64,000 nt of DNA from Aurelia coerulea (Eukaryota > Cnidaria > Scyphozoa > Semaeostomeae > Ulmaridae): the NCBI GenBank assembly GCA_039566865.1, contig CM076949.1, forward strand, positions 1,364,001 to 1,428,000. Reading direction: 5' to 3'. Positions 21,166-34,000 of this stretch are shown piece by piece. Position numbers and translations under genes: made by a program. Within the stretch, counting starts at the first letter, position 1. The number at the start of each line of letters is the position of its first letter. The notes under the pieces are model-generated. The model saw only the letters and a list, made by a program, of their open reading frames with translations, had not been told where the DNA came from and did no database searches.

Positions 21166-21447
21166 CATGGGTAGTTAGACACTGCTGGTGTGCTTCTATG
21201 GAGGAGCGCTGGGGTGTGCTTCTATGGAGGAGCGCTGGATAATATGTATCTGCGGAGGAAATATTGTTTAGTACTTCGGAGGAGTCGAAAGAACGAAGAG
21301 AGAAGGAAGAGAGGAAGAGATTTTAATAGTTTAATATTTTCGTTCTTTCGATCTCTCCTCCGCAGTACTACAAAACATTTCCCCCGCAGATACATATTAT
21401 CCAGCGCTCCTCCATAGAAGCACACCAGCAGTGTCTAACTACCCATG
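21166..21447. mobile_element. CATGGGTAG foldback, 282 bp, 7-bp TSD
   Basis: CATGGGTAGTTAGACACTGC returns as its complement. ATTTATC is duplicated at 21159-21165 and 21448-21454. The left arm carries a local duplication of GTGCTTCTATGGAGGAGCGC. Confidence 0.8.
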
Positions 21448-21706
21448 ATTTATCTAATCAATCTTCAGTTGTCTTTCTCAGTCTTTAAATTTCCCCTCGA
21501 CGTCTTGATCTATGCATTACTTGCTTTTAATTAAAGTTGAGCATATCATCTTTTTGATGCATTCATTGTAGAAAGTTTCAATTTTGACTGTGGCTAATTC
21601 TTTAGTTTGTACAGATCTGGTGCAAAGAGAACGAGTTTTGTAGAGAAAGGTATAAAACGAAGAGACTTAAGTGTCCAAATTAAGTTATCGTTTCTCGACT
21701 CTTCTT

Positions 21707-21772
21707 TTAAAACTTTGTAACTTTCTCTAGCTGATCTCCAGTATTTGCCAACGTTGCAATGACTCGTATCAT
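21707..21772 (-). pseudogene. Decayed tandem copy of the BH3-like segment
   Basis: It starts one base after the stop of the 63-aa ORF. The DNA matches that ORF (TTGGCAAATA(T/C)TGGAGA(C/T)CAG) and gives LANTGDQLEK, with Thr in place of the third hydrophobic BH3 residue. A stop follows after 21 codons. Homology continues past it into GAGAAACGATAA. Confidence 0.5.
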
Positions 21773-21773
21773 G

Positions 21774-21965
21774 TTAGCAGAGACTAAACAGTGCCAAAAA
21801 TGTTGAAAACATCACACAGGTTACAAATAACTGGAAATCCACATTATCGTTTCTCAACTGCCTCTTTGAATCTTTATGATTTTTGTCTAACTGGTCTCCA
21901 ATATTTGCCAAGGCTGCTGCAACTTCTTTTAAAAGTTTCATATTCTCCTTGCATCGTACAGCCAT
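21774..21965 (-). CDS. Candidate BH3-only-like small membrane protein (63 aa)
   Basis: An ATG-to-TAA ORF encodes 63 aa. Residues 15-27 read VAAALANIGDQLD, which fits every position of the BH3 consensus (hydrophobic at 15, 19, 22 and 26, small residues at 16 and 23, invariant Asp 24) and resembles the BAX core IGDELD. Residues 45-62 form a hydrophobic C-terminal anchor (LFVTCVMFSTFLALFSL) after a basic, polar spacer. BH3-only proteins promote apoptosis by binding Bcl-2 proteins, often on mitochondria. An in-frame TAA upstream makes this ATG the first of the frame unless an upstream exon is spliced in. It lies alone between repeats. It could be a chance ORF or a pseudogene; family assignment rests on one motif plus the anchor. 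Confidence 0.4.
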   Translation of the reverse strand: MAVRCKENMKLLKEVAAALANIGDQLDKNHKDSKRQLRNDNVDFQLFVTCVMFSTFLALFSLC

Positions 21966-22311
21966 CCTCACTATTGAAATGTCTTGATGTTAATCTTTGG
22001 CACAACTTGAAGCAAGGAGCTTTCTCTTCATAATTCAGAGCAAGATGCTGTCCCCATTTATGTGAATGGAGGCATTTTTGAAGTCAAAACAAAAATCTGA
22101 AGGTGCCTTTTGACCCAGGGATTAATGTCTTCTCAAGATGTGTGTCATAGATACTACCGGGGGTTTAACTCCAATTGCCAGATGTCCATAGAATTGATTA
22201 CTGTAGAAACATCCTCAGCTAAGGTGGTACTTGTTTTGAAACAAATCAAGCCCCCTTAAAGTTGAAGCAGACCAATTTGACATTTGTGTTGCCCAAAAAC
22301 TGAAGTTTCTT

Positions 22312-22786
22312 CATGGGCAATAATGCACCGTTGATGTGGCCTATATTATGATAAAAATTGCATTTTTACTCACTGTGTTGTTTCTCATCCACGGGATTGC
22401 AAGTTAAGCGCTTGATAATGTTGCTACTCCTTCGTTCTTCTCTCGTCACAAAACAATGAATCAAATGCCGCCAATATTCAAATACAGTTGAAACGGTTGG
22501 AGCTCCTACGCAGCGATACGTCTCATTTCAAACTTCCCTCTAAATAGTGACTATTTAAAGGGAAGTTTGAAATGAGACGTATCGCTGCGTAGGAGCTCCA
22601 ACCGTTTCAACTGTATTTGAATATTGGCGGCATTTGATTCCTTGTTTTGTGACGAGAGAAGAACGAAGGAGTAGCAACATTATCAAGCGCTTTACTTGCA
22701 ATCCCGTGGATGAGAAACAACACAGTGAGTAAAAATGCAATTTTTATCATAATATAGGCCACATCAACGGTGCATTATTGCCCATG
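22312..22786. mobile_element. CATGGGCAATAATG foldback, 475 bp, 7-bp TSD
   Basis: Almost the whole element is a palindrome. GTTTCTT is duplicated at 22305-22311 and 22787-22793. Its sister copy at 13028-13880 is interrupted. Confidence 0.85.
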
Positions 22787-24363
22787 GTTTCTTAAGAAGA
22801 TCTGAGAGTTGGAGCTTCTTGCAAAGAGTTTCTTATAAAATAGAATGCTTGTACGCAGTTTCTTATAAAAAGTGATTGTAATTCTGAATGCTATTAGAAT
22901 CAACTGTTTCATACCTCCTGAAATAGCTTTCTCTGAAAATCATGCTACATTTACTTGATGTCAACAAGGAAACATATGGTCAAATTAGATTTAAAGATGT
23001 CTCCGAAATGAAACTTCACTGACGATTTGCAATAATTTGTGGCTTTGTTTGCAAGAGAAATAATACAAAGAATTCTAATGAAACATTGTTTCTAGCAACA
23101 AGATGGTAGGCTGCTGTGAGATAATGCAAAATTACAAAATTTGCCGTCTAAAAGGTTGCTGGAAGCAAATCAAAGAGGGGAAATTTAGACTTAAAGTGCC
23201 TTTGTCACCCAGAGTCCTTTGCAGGAGGCTCTTTGCAATTTCAGATGGTCTGAAAATCAAATTTGGCCTAGGCGGAAAGTATGGATCAACAATGTTGTAG
23301 CTAAACTGATATCAATTCAATTCATTGACAAGTCAATTCAGCTACTGCAGAGTTACTTTCCGCCTGGGCCAAATTTGATGTTCAGGGCCCTAGGTGACAA
23401 CGGCTCGTTGTCACTTGAGTGAGTTTCTGCGAGGCTGCATCAAAATAGTAAGTCTTGGGAAAATCTGCATTCCCAACAAATAATATGAAACATTTTTGTA
23501 ACGTTGAGATTTTGTGATTTTTATGCAATTTAATCGTCGGAAAGTCAATTCACCCAGATGACATTCGTGACACGACATTCGTTCTCCTTTAATAACAAAC
23601 TAACTATAAACAATAATTGTTTTGTGTTACAAGGTGGCATAAATTGAATTCAATCGATTGATCAATAATTCATCAAGTCATATTATAGCACTTCATAATC
23701 ATTATGCAAAATTGATATCTAGTTTACACTCAGAACAACACCTTGTTCAAGTCTTCTATTTCTGCCATGATACGCATTTTACTCTAATTTATGGAAATCT
23801 AATGTACACTCATTTTTTTTTATAAGAAACTAAGGTCCGGGGCTGGTAGGCAGTTTCTTAAATGTTTAGGCCATTTTGCTACCACAAGTTTCTGACGTGT
23901 TTGTGTTTCTTATATTTTTATTGCCGGAAGTTTAGAGTTGATTTTGTCTTGTCTAAAGGGCTCCCAAATTACTTAACGAGTAAATAACATGATTCGCACT
24001 CAAAATATTGTCCAAACAGTTGCTATAACTGTACAATGTCAAAATATTTTTGAGTGTGACAGGAAAATTAAAACTGAAAATTACAGAAGTTTCTTAGCTT
24101 TTTTCAATTCAGGTAGGGTTGTTTCTTAGCTTTCCAAAAATTGAGCCTACCGTTTCTCACAAGCGGTTTCTTATAAAAAAAAAAATGAGTGTAGAGCAAC
24201 AGCAACAGCTTTTCATCAATAATACCCATATGATAATATCTGTGTAAGTGCAAGACATTCTAAGGTTTTAGGTAATAACTCTGGCACGCGATATATGACA
24301 AAAGTGGTTCAAAATCACATGGTGAAGGTCGAGGTGAATACATGTCTAACGGCCTGGTGTACA

Positions 24364-24738
24364 ACCACTTACCACCGACCACACCGACCACATACCACCG
24401 ACCACACTTACCACCGTCCACTTACCACACTTACCACCGACCATGATAGCCACCGACCACCGACCACCGACCGAGAAAACCACTTACCACCGACCAACAA
24501 ACCACTTACCACCGACCAAAAAGGCCACCGACCACCGACCAAGAAAACCACTTACCACTTACCACTGACCAAGAAAACCACTTACCACTTACCACCGACC
24601 AAGAAAACCACTTACCACTTACCACCGACCAAGAAAACCACTTACCACTTACCACCGACCAAGAAAACCACTTACCACTTACCACCGACCACCGACCACC
24701 GACCAAGAAAACCACTTACCACCGACCACCGACCAAAA
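24364..24738. repeat. 30-bp minisatellite (ACCACTTACCACCGACC type)
   Basis: Several perfect 30-bp units centred on AAGAAAACCACTTACCACTT are flanked by shorter degenerate units of ACCACCGACC. The open frames through it only reflect a period divisible by three. Confidence 0.85.
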
Positions 24739-25639
24739 TTTTATAGAGTAAAATTCAAAACATAATTTTGATGAGTTTCTTCTTACAAAGTTGTAGGCTG
24801 CCCTGGAAATCCCGTATACCCTATCCAATATCTAATATTTGTCTGTTCTAGTTGATATCAATACTTTTTGTTTTAATTGATTTTCTGATTAAATAGATTT
24901 TCATTTTCTGAAGTGATGCGTTTGGAGTATATAGACTAGGAAGAGTTCATCTTCGTTTGACGTGAAGTAAATATGATTTTCTGTTCATCCGTTGGTTTAC
25001 AATTGAAATTGGAGATTGATAATTAAAATTGGGGCAGAGATTTTGTGTTTTATCTACCGGGTGTCTCAAAAAAATACTCGCTTAAATTGGGTATAGTAAC
25101 AAAACGATAAGATATCGGGACTTTCCGAAGACAAAGCTACATTTGTTTATCTTCAACTTGAATGCACATACCTTGCATTTTAGAATCGTCTACCAAAGCT
25201 CGCAAAGTCGAAATTTAGATACTTTGGGATGCTTCAATTGTTTATGATATTGTTTTTCTTTTGAGGAATCGATCCTTGCGTTGCATTCCATTGAAAACGC
25301 TATTCTTATCAAAGAAAAATAAAAGGGGTACATGCACGCTTATTTTGGAGATGTGGCACGAGTTTATCATTCATATCACATTTTTATTCTATTCGCTTAG
25401 TTAGAGTCGTGGTCATGCGTCCATAATTTTTTCAAAATAAAGACTGAAAAAATAAAGTTTGCAGGTGCTTTGTAAAATGCCCATGATATCAAATCATGGC
25501 TAGGCCCTTTTTCGAAACTTCACGCAGTCATACGGCCGGTTTTTTATGTGTCTGTTTTGTGTCTCAATGCTTACATTTGATTTTTAAACATATGATTTGT
25601 ATCACATTTTGTCATTGGCGGAAACCATGGAATGTTCAC

Positions 25640-26020
25640 TACACGTATTTTTTATAAGAAACTGCTTATAAGAAACTCAACTCTCAGATCGCCAAAAAAT
25701 TAAGAAACTCCAGTACTGGGAGAATATAAGTTAAGAATCTATTTACTTTGATGAAGGAAATCCTTGACCTTTTTCACTTTACTTTCATTTGTTTCCAGTA
25801 TCATATTACTCGTTAAGGTACTTCAGTAATGTCTAAACATTGGAAAGGCTCAAACAATATTGTTTTGAAGTGTTCACGAGGGCACGGGTAGTGAACATGA
25901 AGATTGCTATGGTACCTCTAAGAAACTCGTAAGAAACTCTGAGTACCCAAAATCTGATAATTTTAAGAAACTTTCAGTGCTGGTCCAAATTCTTAGTTTC
26001 GTATGAAAGAAATACGTGTA
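25640..26020. mobile_element. TACACGTATTTTTTATAAGAAAC-type element
   Basis: Terminal inverted repeats with TACACGTA at the outer edge; internal AACTCTCAGATCGCCAAAAA. A near-identical copy lies at 36267-36651, and related pieces near 22795, 23818-24190, 26610-26780, 27450-27500, 49493-49868 and 60815-60870. Confidence 0.75.
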
Positions 26021-26825
26021 CATGTTCAGTTATGCGCGCTTTGTCAACGTTCGTTTACCGAGCCCATTTTAAGGATTTGCAGCTGCAATGCAACGTAAAT
26101 GAACAAAACTTCATCCAGGAGCTCTGCATTTAGAAGGCTACATATAGCTCCAAGCAGCTCCCAGCGCAAAGCTTCCTGCGCCTATGCCTGTGTAAGAACA
26201 CACAAATCTGTGCCATTTTATTCCCATTCCTTTATCGGAAAGTCTATACGTCCCGGTTTGGGTAAAATTATGTTGTTGTTGTTGTTGTTATTGTTGTTAT
26301 TGTTGCTGTTGTGATGCGATAACTGGGACTATCATAGAGTCTATCAAAACGGAGTAATGATGGTGCGGCAGATAAAAGCAAGTTCTTAGGTGAACAGTGA
26401 AAAATAACAAAAAATTGTATAAAGATCACCCAAATTTAGATGCAGGTATTACCATATGACTTCCCGTGAAGTCCGTGTGGATTAAGTGAATTGAAAGGGG
26501 GAAACAGATTGGTTTATTATTTCATTACAGGGTCAGAGCCTTGCCACAAACCACCACCGGAAAAAGATCATTGAAGACGGGAGAAACCAAAATGCAGATT
26601 ATGCGTTATACTGGTAGACTGGTAGGCAGTTTCTTAAATTTTTGGGCCATTAGTTTCAGAGTTAATTTGAAACTATAATTCAGCTTTAACAAAAAATGTC
26701 AAAACAAAAATTTTGTTTTTTAAATTCAGTTTTCGAAAAATTGAGCCTACTATTTCTTATAAGCGGTTTCTTATGCAACTGGAACATTTTTCAAAAAAAG
26801 GTGACAATGTCCACAAGATAATCGG

Positions 26826-27306
26826 TTGTTTGCTGGTCGGTGGTAAGTGGTTTCCTTGGTCGGTGGTCGGTGGTCGGTGGTAAGTGGTTTTCTTGGTCGG
26901 TGGTAAGTGGTAAGTGGTTTTCTTGGTCGGTGGTAAGTGGTAAGTGGTTTTCTTGGTCGGTGGTAAGTGGTAAGTGGTTTTCTTGGTCGGTGGTAAGTGG
27001 TAAGTGGTTTTCTTGGTCGGTGGTAAGTGGTAAGTGGTTTCCTTGGTCGGTGGTCGGTGGTCGGTGGTAAGTGGTTTCCTTGGTCGGTGGTAAGTGGTAA
27101 GTGGTTTTCTTGGTCGGTGGTAAGTGGTAAGTGGATTGTTGGTCGGTGGTCGGTGATAAGTATGGTCGGTGGTAAGTGGTTTGTTGGTCGGTGGTAGGTG
27201 GTTTTCGTGGTCGGTGGTCGGTGGTGTTGGTCGGTGGTCGGTGGTGCTGGTCGGTGGTCGGTGGTCGGTCTGGTCGGTGGTCGGTGTGGTCGGTGGTAAG
27301 TGGTTG
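26826..27306. repeat. 30-bp minisatellite, opposite orientation
   Basis: Reverse complement of the array at 24364-24738 (unit GGTCGGTGGTAAGTGGTAAG...). At least six perfect 30-bp units and many GGTCGGTGGT half-units. Both arrays sit next to pieces of the TTTCTTATAAGCGG element family. Confidence 0.85.
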
Positions 27307-27926
27307 TACACCACGCCCTTCAAAACACCTCGTTTTGAAACTTTTCCTTCCAGTGTTTAGACATTACTCAAGTACCTTCCGGTAATATGATACAGGAAAC
27401 GAATGAGAATAAAGAGCAACATGCAAAGCCAAAAGTTTCTTCATTTTTTGGCGATCTGAGAGTCTGAGTTTCTTATAAGCGGTTTCTTATAAAAAATACG
27501 AGCTATGAAAAAGTGAAAATAAGAAGAATTGAAGATAGTCAGTGGAAACACAACTTTGTGTCACATATTTTTCCCAAGACTGCAGGCTGATTGGAAAAAA
27601 CAAAGGTTCTGAACCCTTAGCCTGCGTGCAGAAAGGAAAAGTCTGCACGCAGACTACCTACGATCTGCCATGTAGTACGCTGCGGCGGAAATTCACCGAT
27701 CTCTCCGATCTCTGCGTAGGCGAAATAGATGGTATCTCGGCACCCTGTGGTCATTTGTGTTTACCAGAACAACGGTCAAAATGGCCCCACGAATTTGAGA
27801 GCGCCATGGCACCACAGATTAAACAAATGAGAACACAAAAGTCTACGTGAGTCCTACTGAGTCAATCAAGTTGTTTTGATAAAGATTAAAGACCACCAGA
27901 GAGACTCCTACAATCAAATCCAGACA

Positions 27927-28069
27927 ATGCATACGGTAATAAACAAGAAAATCAGTCTTGCTGGAAGTGAGCAGTTGCAGCATCAGTTTGCCGGCCTAAA
28001 TACCTCAAGAAAAATGTCGACTACAGCTGCACCATCTTGTGAAGGCAATATCAAAGTGCTGGATAAATT
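27927..28069 (+). CDS. WD40 gene exon 1
   Basis: Residues 1-47 plus two bases: a polar N-terminus ending NIKVLDK. The donor is TT|GTAAGT. The first ATG after an in-frame stop at 27858 sets the start; an earlier exon cannot be excluded. Confidence 0.65.
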
Positions 28070-31000
28070 GTAAGTATAATGAAGAAACTAAGAACGTATT
28101 GCAGCATTACTTGAAGAGTTACATCAAAAGTTAGGCATAACAAATTGAAGAGAGCAAATTTATACCAAAACCAAAACAAATAAAACTGAATAAAAAACGA
28201 GAGGCTTTTTTGTTTGTAATCACCATGGTGTTTGCTTGCCATATTCTGTCTGGTAAAAAAGGCAGGTACCAGTAAAGTAACACCATTAGGTTGGTGAACA
28301 GCTGAACACATTGGGTATAAACTGGCTGATTGTTTCCAACTGGTATTTATTAAAAGGGTTAAGCGCAAATTACCAAATAATGATTGATTTTCCCAACTCA
28401 ACTTGTTTATGCAAACTTTCAACTGGAAATTTTATCAAAAATATACAATGGGGTCATCAACAAAAGGTTATTGTCCTTGTCAACAAATGTTGTCCATTCG
28501 GTGGAGGGGGGTTTCATGAATCCTGTTGCGATGCTCATTTTGGGGACAAAAATCCCGATAATGACATGCATGGTATGCAAAATATAACTAATGTTATGTG
28601 AAATCAAACTGATCACATGGAACACATTGTGCAACAGCAGGTCCTTTTAGTTTGTTGGGAGTGATACATGGCAAAGCAGGTCTATTTACCATATTACTAA
28701 ATGCCTTTAATGTTCTCACAGCCATTCACTCATGAATTTGAAAAAAATCGTAAAGGGATCTTCATAGGATTTTTGGTTTTCGCAATGGCCTGGCGTAAAA
28801 GCCACTCCTCCTTAATGGCACAATGTCACTAAAAATATGAAAATTGACAGTCAGAGGTCCTTGAAGCCAGTTCTATTTATTTTAAACGGTCTTTGATTTT
28901 GATTTTCATTACTATTGACAGTGAGTTGCAAAAAGATGTGATGTGCTCTCGTTTTAACCCAGAAGGAACTTTATTGGCAGTTGGATTATCTAATGGAGTT
29001 ATCAAGGTCAGTATCAACAGCAAAATCGTATTAGATCTACCAAAAAACTACCCTCTTCTGATAGGCCATGATATATTGTACCGAAGACTGATTTGACAAT
29101 TTATGATCTAATCTTTAGTTAAAATCTCAATCAATGCTTGGCAATATTTAATGATTTTTTGACAGCATATTTTCTGAGTCCTTGGAAATTATTAAGTAGC
29201 TTTAATTTCAACTTTAATTTTTATTCCAGATTTACATCTATCTGTTTTAGGTATTCTCTGTTGAGTCAAGAAGCTGTGTGTACAGTGTTGCAAACACCTC
29301 ATCTGAATTACCTGTGACATGTTTGAGATGGAGGCCAGATGTCAATGACCAAAGTTATCAAAATGTTGTCACTGCAACTTGTAAGTTAACATTTTAAAAC
29401 TTGAATTTCATCTCAAACTGATTTGTGCAAAGTTCTGAAAAAATACCGGGTGTCCCAAGAAAGTACTCCCGTTTGAAAAATCATCAAAAGATTTGATTAC
29501 ACGGCCCATTTTCAAATTTCTTCTCCTTATCAAGTAGATCAAGGACCAAGTTATTTTCCCAGAAATAGCTGATCTTAATTGGTTTAACAATCATATATAG
29601 CAAATTTAGCTCTAGGGCTGCCTGGTTTTGAATCATACTGCAAAAAGCACTGACAATTGCCAGATCAATTTCTTTGTGCATATTAAGTTTCTAGTTTGGT
29701 CATAAATGACGGAAAGAAAGGTACACTTTCATTGGAGACTTAAAGGATAATAAAAGATCTGAAAATCTTGACTCCAGGCAAGATTGACTGTTTTGCTTGA
29801 AATGCAGATAGTAATTCAAAATAAGATTTGTCAACGTGTGGTTTTTTACCTTGTAGCACCAAAGCAAAAATTTTATCATCTTATATGAATGATTTTGAGT
29901 CATTGACAAAACAAGCCAAAAGTTATCAAAGGTTTTGATGATTGATTTTGATGGTTTTTAAACAGGAGTACTTTTTCGGACACCCGGTTGATACATTTTG
30001 TTCAAGATGAAATCCATCAGTATCTACCAAGTGAGTCAAAAACTGCAATACACTCCATGAAAATCACATTTCAAAAACTTTATACCTACTTGGAAAACTC
30101 CAAAGATACATTGACTGAAAATGAAAGCTACAAAAGATACATTTGTAGAATTTTTGAATGTGTACAAAACTGATAGAACCTCTAACACCACTCATTTGAG
30201 CCTCTTGTATAAAAGATCGCTTAATCCAAGCTCTCTTGTAAAATAGCTAAAAAGGTCTATTCCTAAAGTCTCTTCTATGGGCCTTGCTTGAAAGTGAGGG
30301 CCTCAATTTGATCCATTTTTCAGTGATTAAATTTTTTTTAGCTCAAGCATTGCTTTCTAATGATACAGAAACTGTTAAAATGTTGTTCTATACTCCCATT
30401 AATGGTGGACATCAAAAAGTCAATTTTTGTGCATATTGAAAAATAGCTTCTGGCTAATTCTTCATTTCAGAAGGAAATAGCTAAAATTATTTTAAAAATA
30501 TTGAAAGTTAAGTTGAAATGAAGCTACAGTCAGATGATGGATTAAAAATGTTGCAAATTGATTGCATCTATTTAGATTCACATTGCTTCCCCTCTATTTA
30601 CATTTTTCTTCTCTCTTTTGAAAGATGCTTCTGGGGACGTCAATCAATGGCACGTTTCCTCTGGCAAATGTTTATGGTCCGTTAAAGAAAACAGACAAAG
30701 TCTTGCATGCTCTATAAGTTCACAAGGAGACAGATTTCTTTCTGGAGGAAGTGATGCAAAAGTTAATCTCTATGATTCTTCAAGTCGGAAGTTGCTGAAT
30801 ACTTTTGAGTCGAGGTAATGATTTTATAACATTATGTGACCCAAAAAAGATGAACCAAGAAATCTCTTCCATGGGTTTTAGATCTGTCTGGTTCTTATTT
30901 TGCCTTGTTTTTATTTTGCTGATTTTTTATGTTGAGGAAAATAGCTAGAAAAGTTTGGTAGTAATAGTAGGCTGAGCCATTTAGCCACCAAACAATATTC

Positions 31001-34000
31001 AAATCATTGATTTATGTTGATTTTTTCATTAAGCGTAAAAGTTTCATTAAGCATCCAATGCACTTCAACATTCTGCCTCGTACCTATTTATAGGTAGTTT
31101 TGGCATTGTTGATTTAGTACATGGTTTATTCATGGATGGATGAATGGATGTTGTCAGTTTGGTGGCAGTAAAATATCGAGTCTGCAAGTTTAAGTCCTTT
31201 TCTTTGCAGAACGTTTTTTAATACAGTAGAAACCCACATAAAAGAACCTAGGTTTTTTCTGGGCAGCCTGAAGTGGTTCTTAATTAAATGGCTGCTATTC
31301 TAAATTCCAGCATGTAAGGTTCTTAAAAAGGTTCTTATATAGGAGCAGGCCTTGCACAAATTAACACTGTTTTCCAGCCCAAGAATTCTTGAGATTTCTT
31401 GAGAATTCTTGAGAAAAAATCTTTTGTACCAATGAAGAAGTCTGATCAGGATGTGAAGAATTCTAAACATTCTTGTCATTTTAATAATTTACATTAAAGC
31501 TATTATATAAGAACCTTTCCCAGTTTCAGCCTCTTGGGGGTTCTTATTTAGGGGGTTTTAAAGATTGAATTTCAGCCTCTAGGTTCTTATAAAAACAGGT
31601 TCTTTTATGCGGGTTTCTACTGTAGATTATAAAGATATATTAAATTCAAGCTGATATCTGAATGTACAAACAGCAAAGCGAAAACGCCCAACCGTGATTA
31701 GAATACTTATACTTTGCTTCCTGCCCTTACTGAGCTTTTGAATTCAAAAGTGTATTTAAAACATGTATTTGAGACACGACAAATTGCAAAAGTGAATTTT
31801 GCTTTCTCCATTAATTTGATTTCACTGTTATTGTAGTTTATTCTTATGAAAGGAAAGTTATCATTAGTTCTTTGCTGTAAATTTCAAAGTATTTTCTTGA
31901 GGAACTTTTCGAAGAGATCGCGTGGAATTTAGTTGGTTAAGCTGTTGCTGTTATTACTGTTAATGCAAACGAATGTTTACTCATCAAACTTTGTCAGCAT
32001 GTTCTCTTTGCTTTCCTTTTTCGCATGACCATCGTAAAACCAATTCAACTTGTGCTTTGTAATAGACCTTTTAGCTATTCTACAAAAGAGCCTGGATCAA
32101 GCGTTATTTTTATACGCGAGGCTCGATAGAGTGGCGTTAAGAGCTTCTATCACTATTGTGAAAATTCGAAAATTCTACAACTTTGTAGAATTTTCGAATA
32201 TGCACAATATTGATAGAAGCTCTTAACGCCACTCTATCGAGCCTCGGGTATAAAAATAACGCTCGATCCAGGCTCTTTTGTAGAATAGCTAAAAGGTCTA
32301 TATATGTTTTCCAACAGTTTGTATGAATCTCTTAAGTTACATCGCTCTGAAACATGAAGTTAAACTACAAGATGTAATACGAAAGTTATCTTTCGTTTTT
32401 ATTTTTGTTGTTGCTTCATTGCAAATATGAAACTCGATGAAAGCTTCTTTTATTTTCCAGTACAAAAAATCAAATGATGGATGGTCATACAATGAGAGTG
32501 TTTGCTGTTCAGTTTCATCCTTATGATCACAACGTTTTTATTTCTGGTGGATGGGATGACACCGTTCAGGTATGCCAGCTAATTTCTTTCATTTGAAATA
32601 TATATTTTTTACAAATTTTACATTCAGTTAAACTTAGTCCTCACTGCGACCCAAAAGATCGAAAACGTTTGCAAATCATCAACACTTTTTTTATAAATCA
32701 ATAAAATTTTACAATACATATTACGGTCTACACTACTTACAAGAATTACTTTACAATACTACTGGGACAAATACCCCCGGGGAGCAAAAGGCTGTGTCTA
32801 CCCCAAGGGAATTAACATAGATTAAGGAAAGAGAAACTACTTTAACTTAAAGAACACTACTAAAACAACACATACGGATAATAAGAACGATTGATACCTA
32901 AGTCTGCTGCATATTAGACGTCAGATCTAAGTGATAGCAAGGAAAGGTAACTGGTGGAGAAAAGTTATCTTGAAGTTTCTTTAAGAATGAAAAAACCACC
33001 ATGCACCTGCCGTCCAATATGCAACTGACTTACAAACGCAAAGAGACAAAAAAGAAACAGACAGTCATCAACACTTTATAATGTTGTCAGTCTTGAAATC
33101 ATCCCTTTGGTGTTTTTAGTCAAAGATCAAATTAATTAGAGAGACACTGCAAAGCTGTTTTTTCTCTGGTTTTATGCTACTGTTTGAAGCATATTCCAAA
33201 ATCAGAAGAAATGATTATCAAGTTAAGATTTTATCCTGCACGACTGGAGTGCAAATTTCTACAGTGTACATCTATGAAGAAAATCTCTACAGTGTAGGTC
33301 TCGAAATTGTATTCTAAAATTTGCAAAATGCAGTTTGGGCTATTTCAAAGTCTCTTTCCGTCAGGAATTAAAAAATAGAAATCATCTTTGACCTTGATTT
33401 GGTCTTCGAAACTTCAAACCTTTTATATCTTAAAACTAGCCCAATTTGACATCCACATCCCTATCATAAGTAACAAGGAGCTCTGCGAATGAATGGATCA
33501 ACACCAAAACAGTTAACTTGGAGAGCGTTTCTTCTTGCATAGCAATATGTTTGACCTTTTGTTTAACTTCTAGATTTTCTGCCCTAATATTGCTGCTTCC
33601 CGATTAACCAAATCCTGGTAAAATATTTATCTTTCCAAAATACAAATTTTTAGAAAGCTATGTCAGAATTTCCAAAACAGCTAATTTCAACGGTCTTCTC
33701 TCTGGCATGAGAATAATATGGAAGAATGATATGTGCAGACCGATGATCAATTTTTCGATTGAAGACAACGAAATTTAAACCTCCCTCTGTCTGACAAGTG
33801 ATAGCCTATCAATAGCTGAATAATTTTATTTTGACTTTATTTGCTTCCCCGCTAATATATTTTGATAAACAATTTTACATTTGTAAAGAAAGGGATCAAT
33901 GACAGATGTTTTAGGTAAATCCAAGAACTAAGGCTGTCTGAATTGCTGCTGTAATTCTGATAATGATCAAGGTGTCAAAAATCCCCAGTGCAGGATTGTA

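Larger units (their letters stand above)
18051..27926. other. Intergenic region between channel and WD40 genes
   Basis: About 10 kb between divergently oriented genes. It holds the elements listed separately, the BH3-like ORF at 21774-21965, and two arrays of a 30-bp minisatellite. Stretches 18051-19100, 22800-23800 and 24780-25600 show no gene that I can support; 23150-23400 is a dispersed repeat with a GCCTAGGCGGAAAGTA inverted core. Confidence 0.6.

Noticed and set aside
24295..24765. 156-codon ORF rich in Thr-Tyr-His-Leu-Pro
   Set aside because: It is the 30-bp minisatellite read in frame; the mirror array gives similar ORFs on the other strand.
27542..27850. 102-codon ORF just upstream of the WD40 start
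   Set aside because: It spans a repeat hairpin, has no domain, and is in a different frame from WD40 exon 1; it may be 5' UTR.
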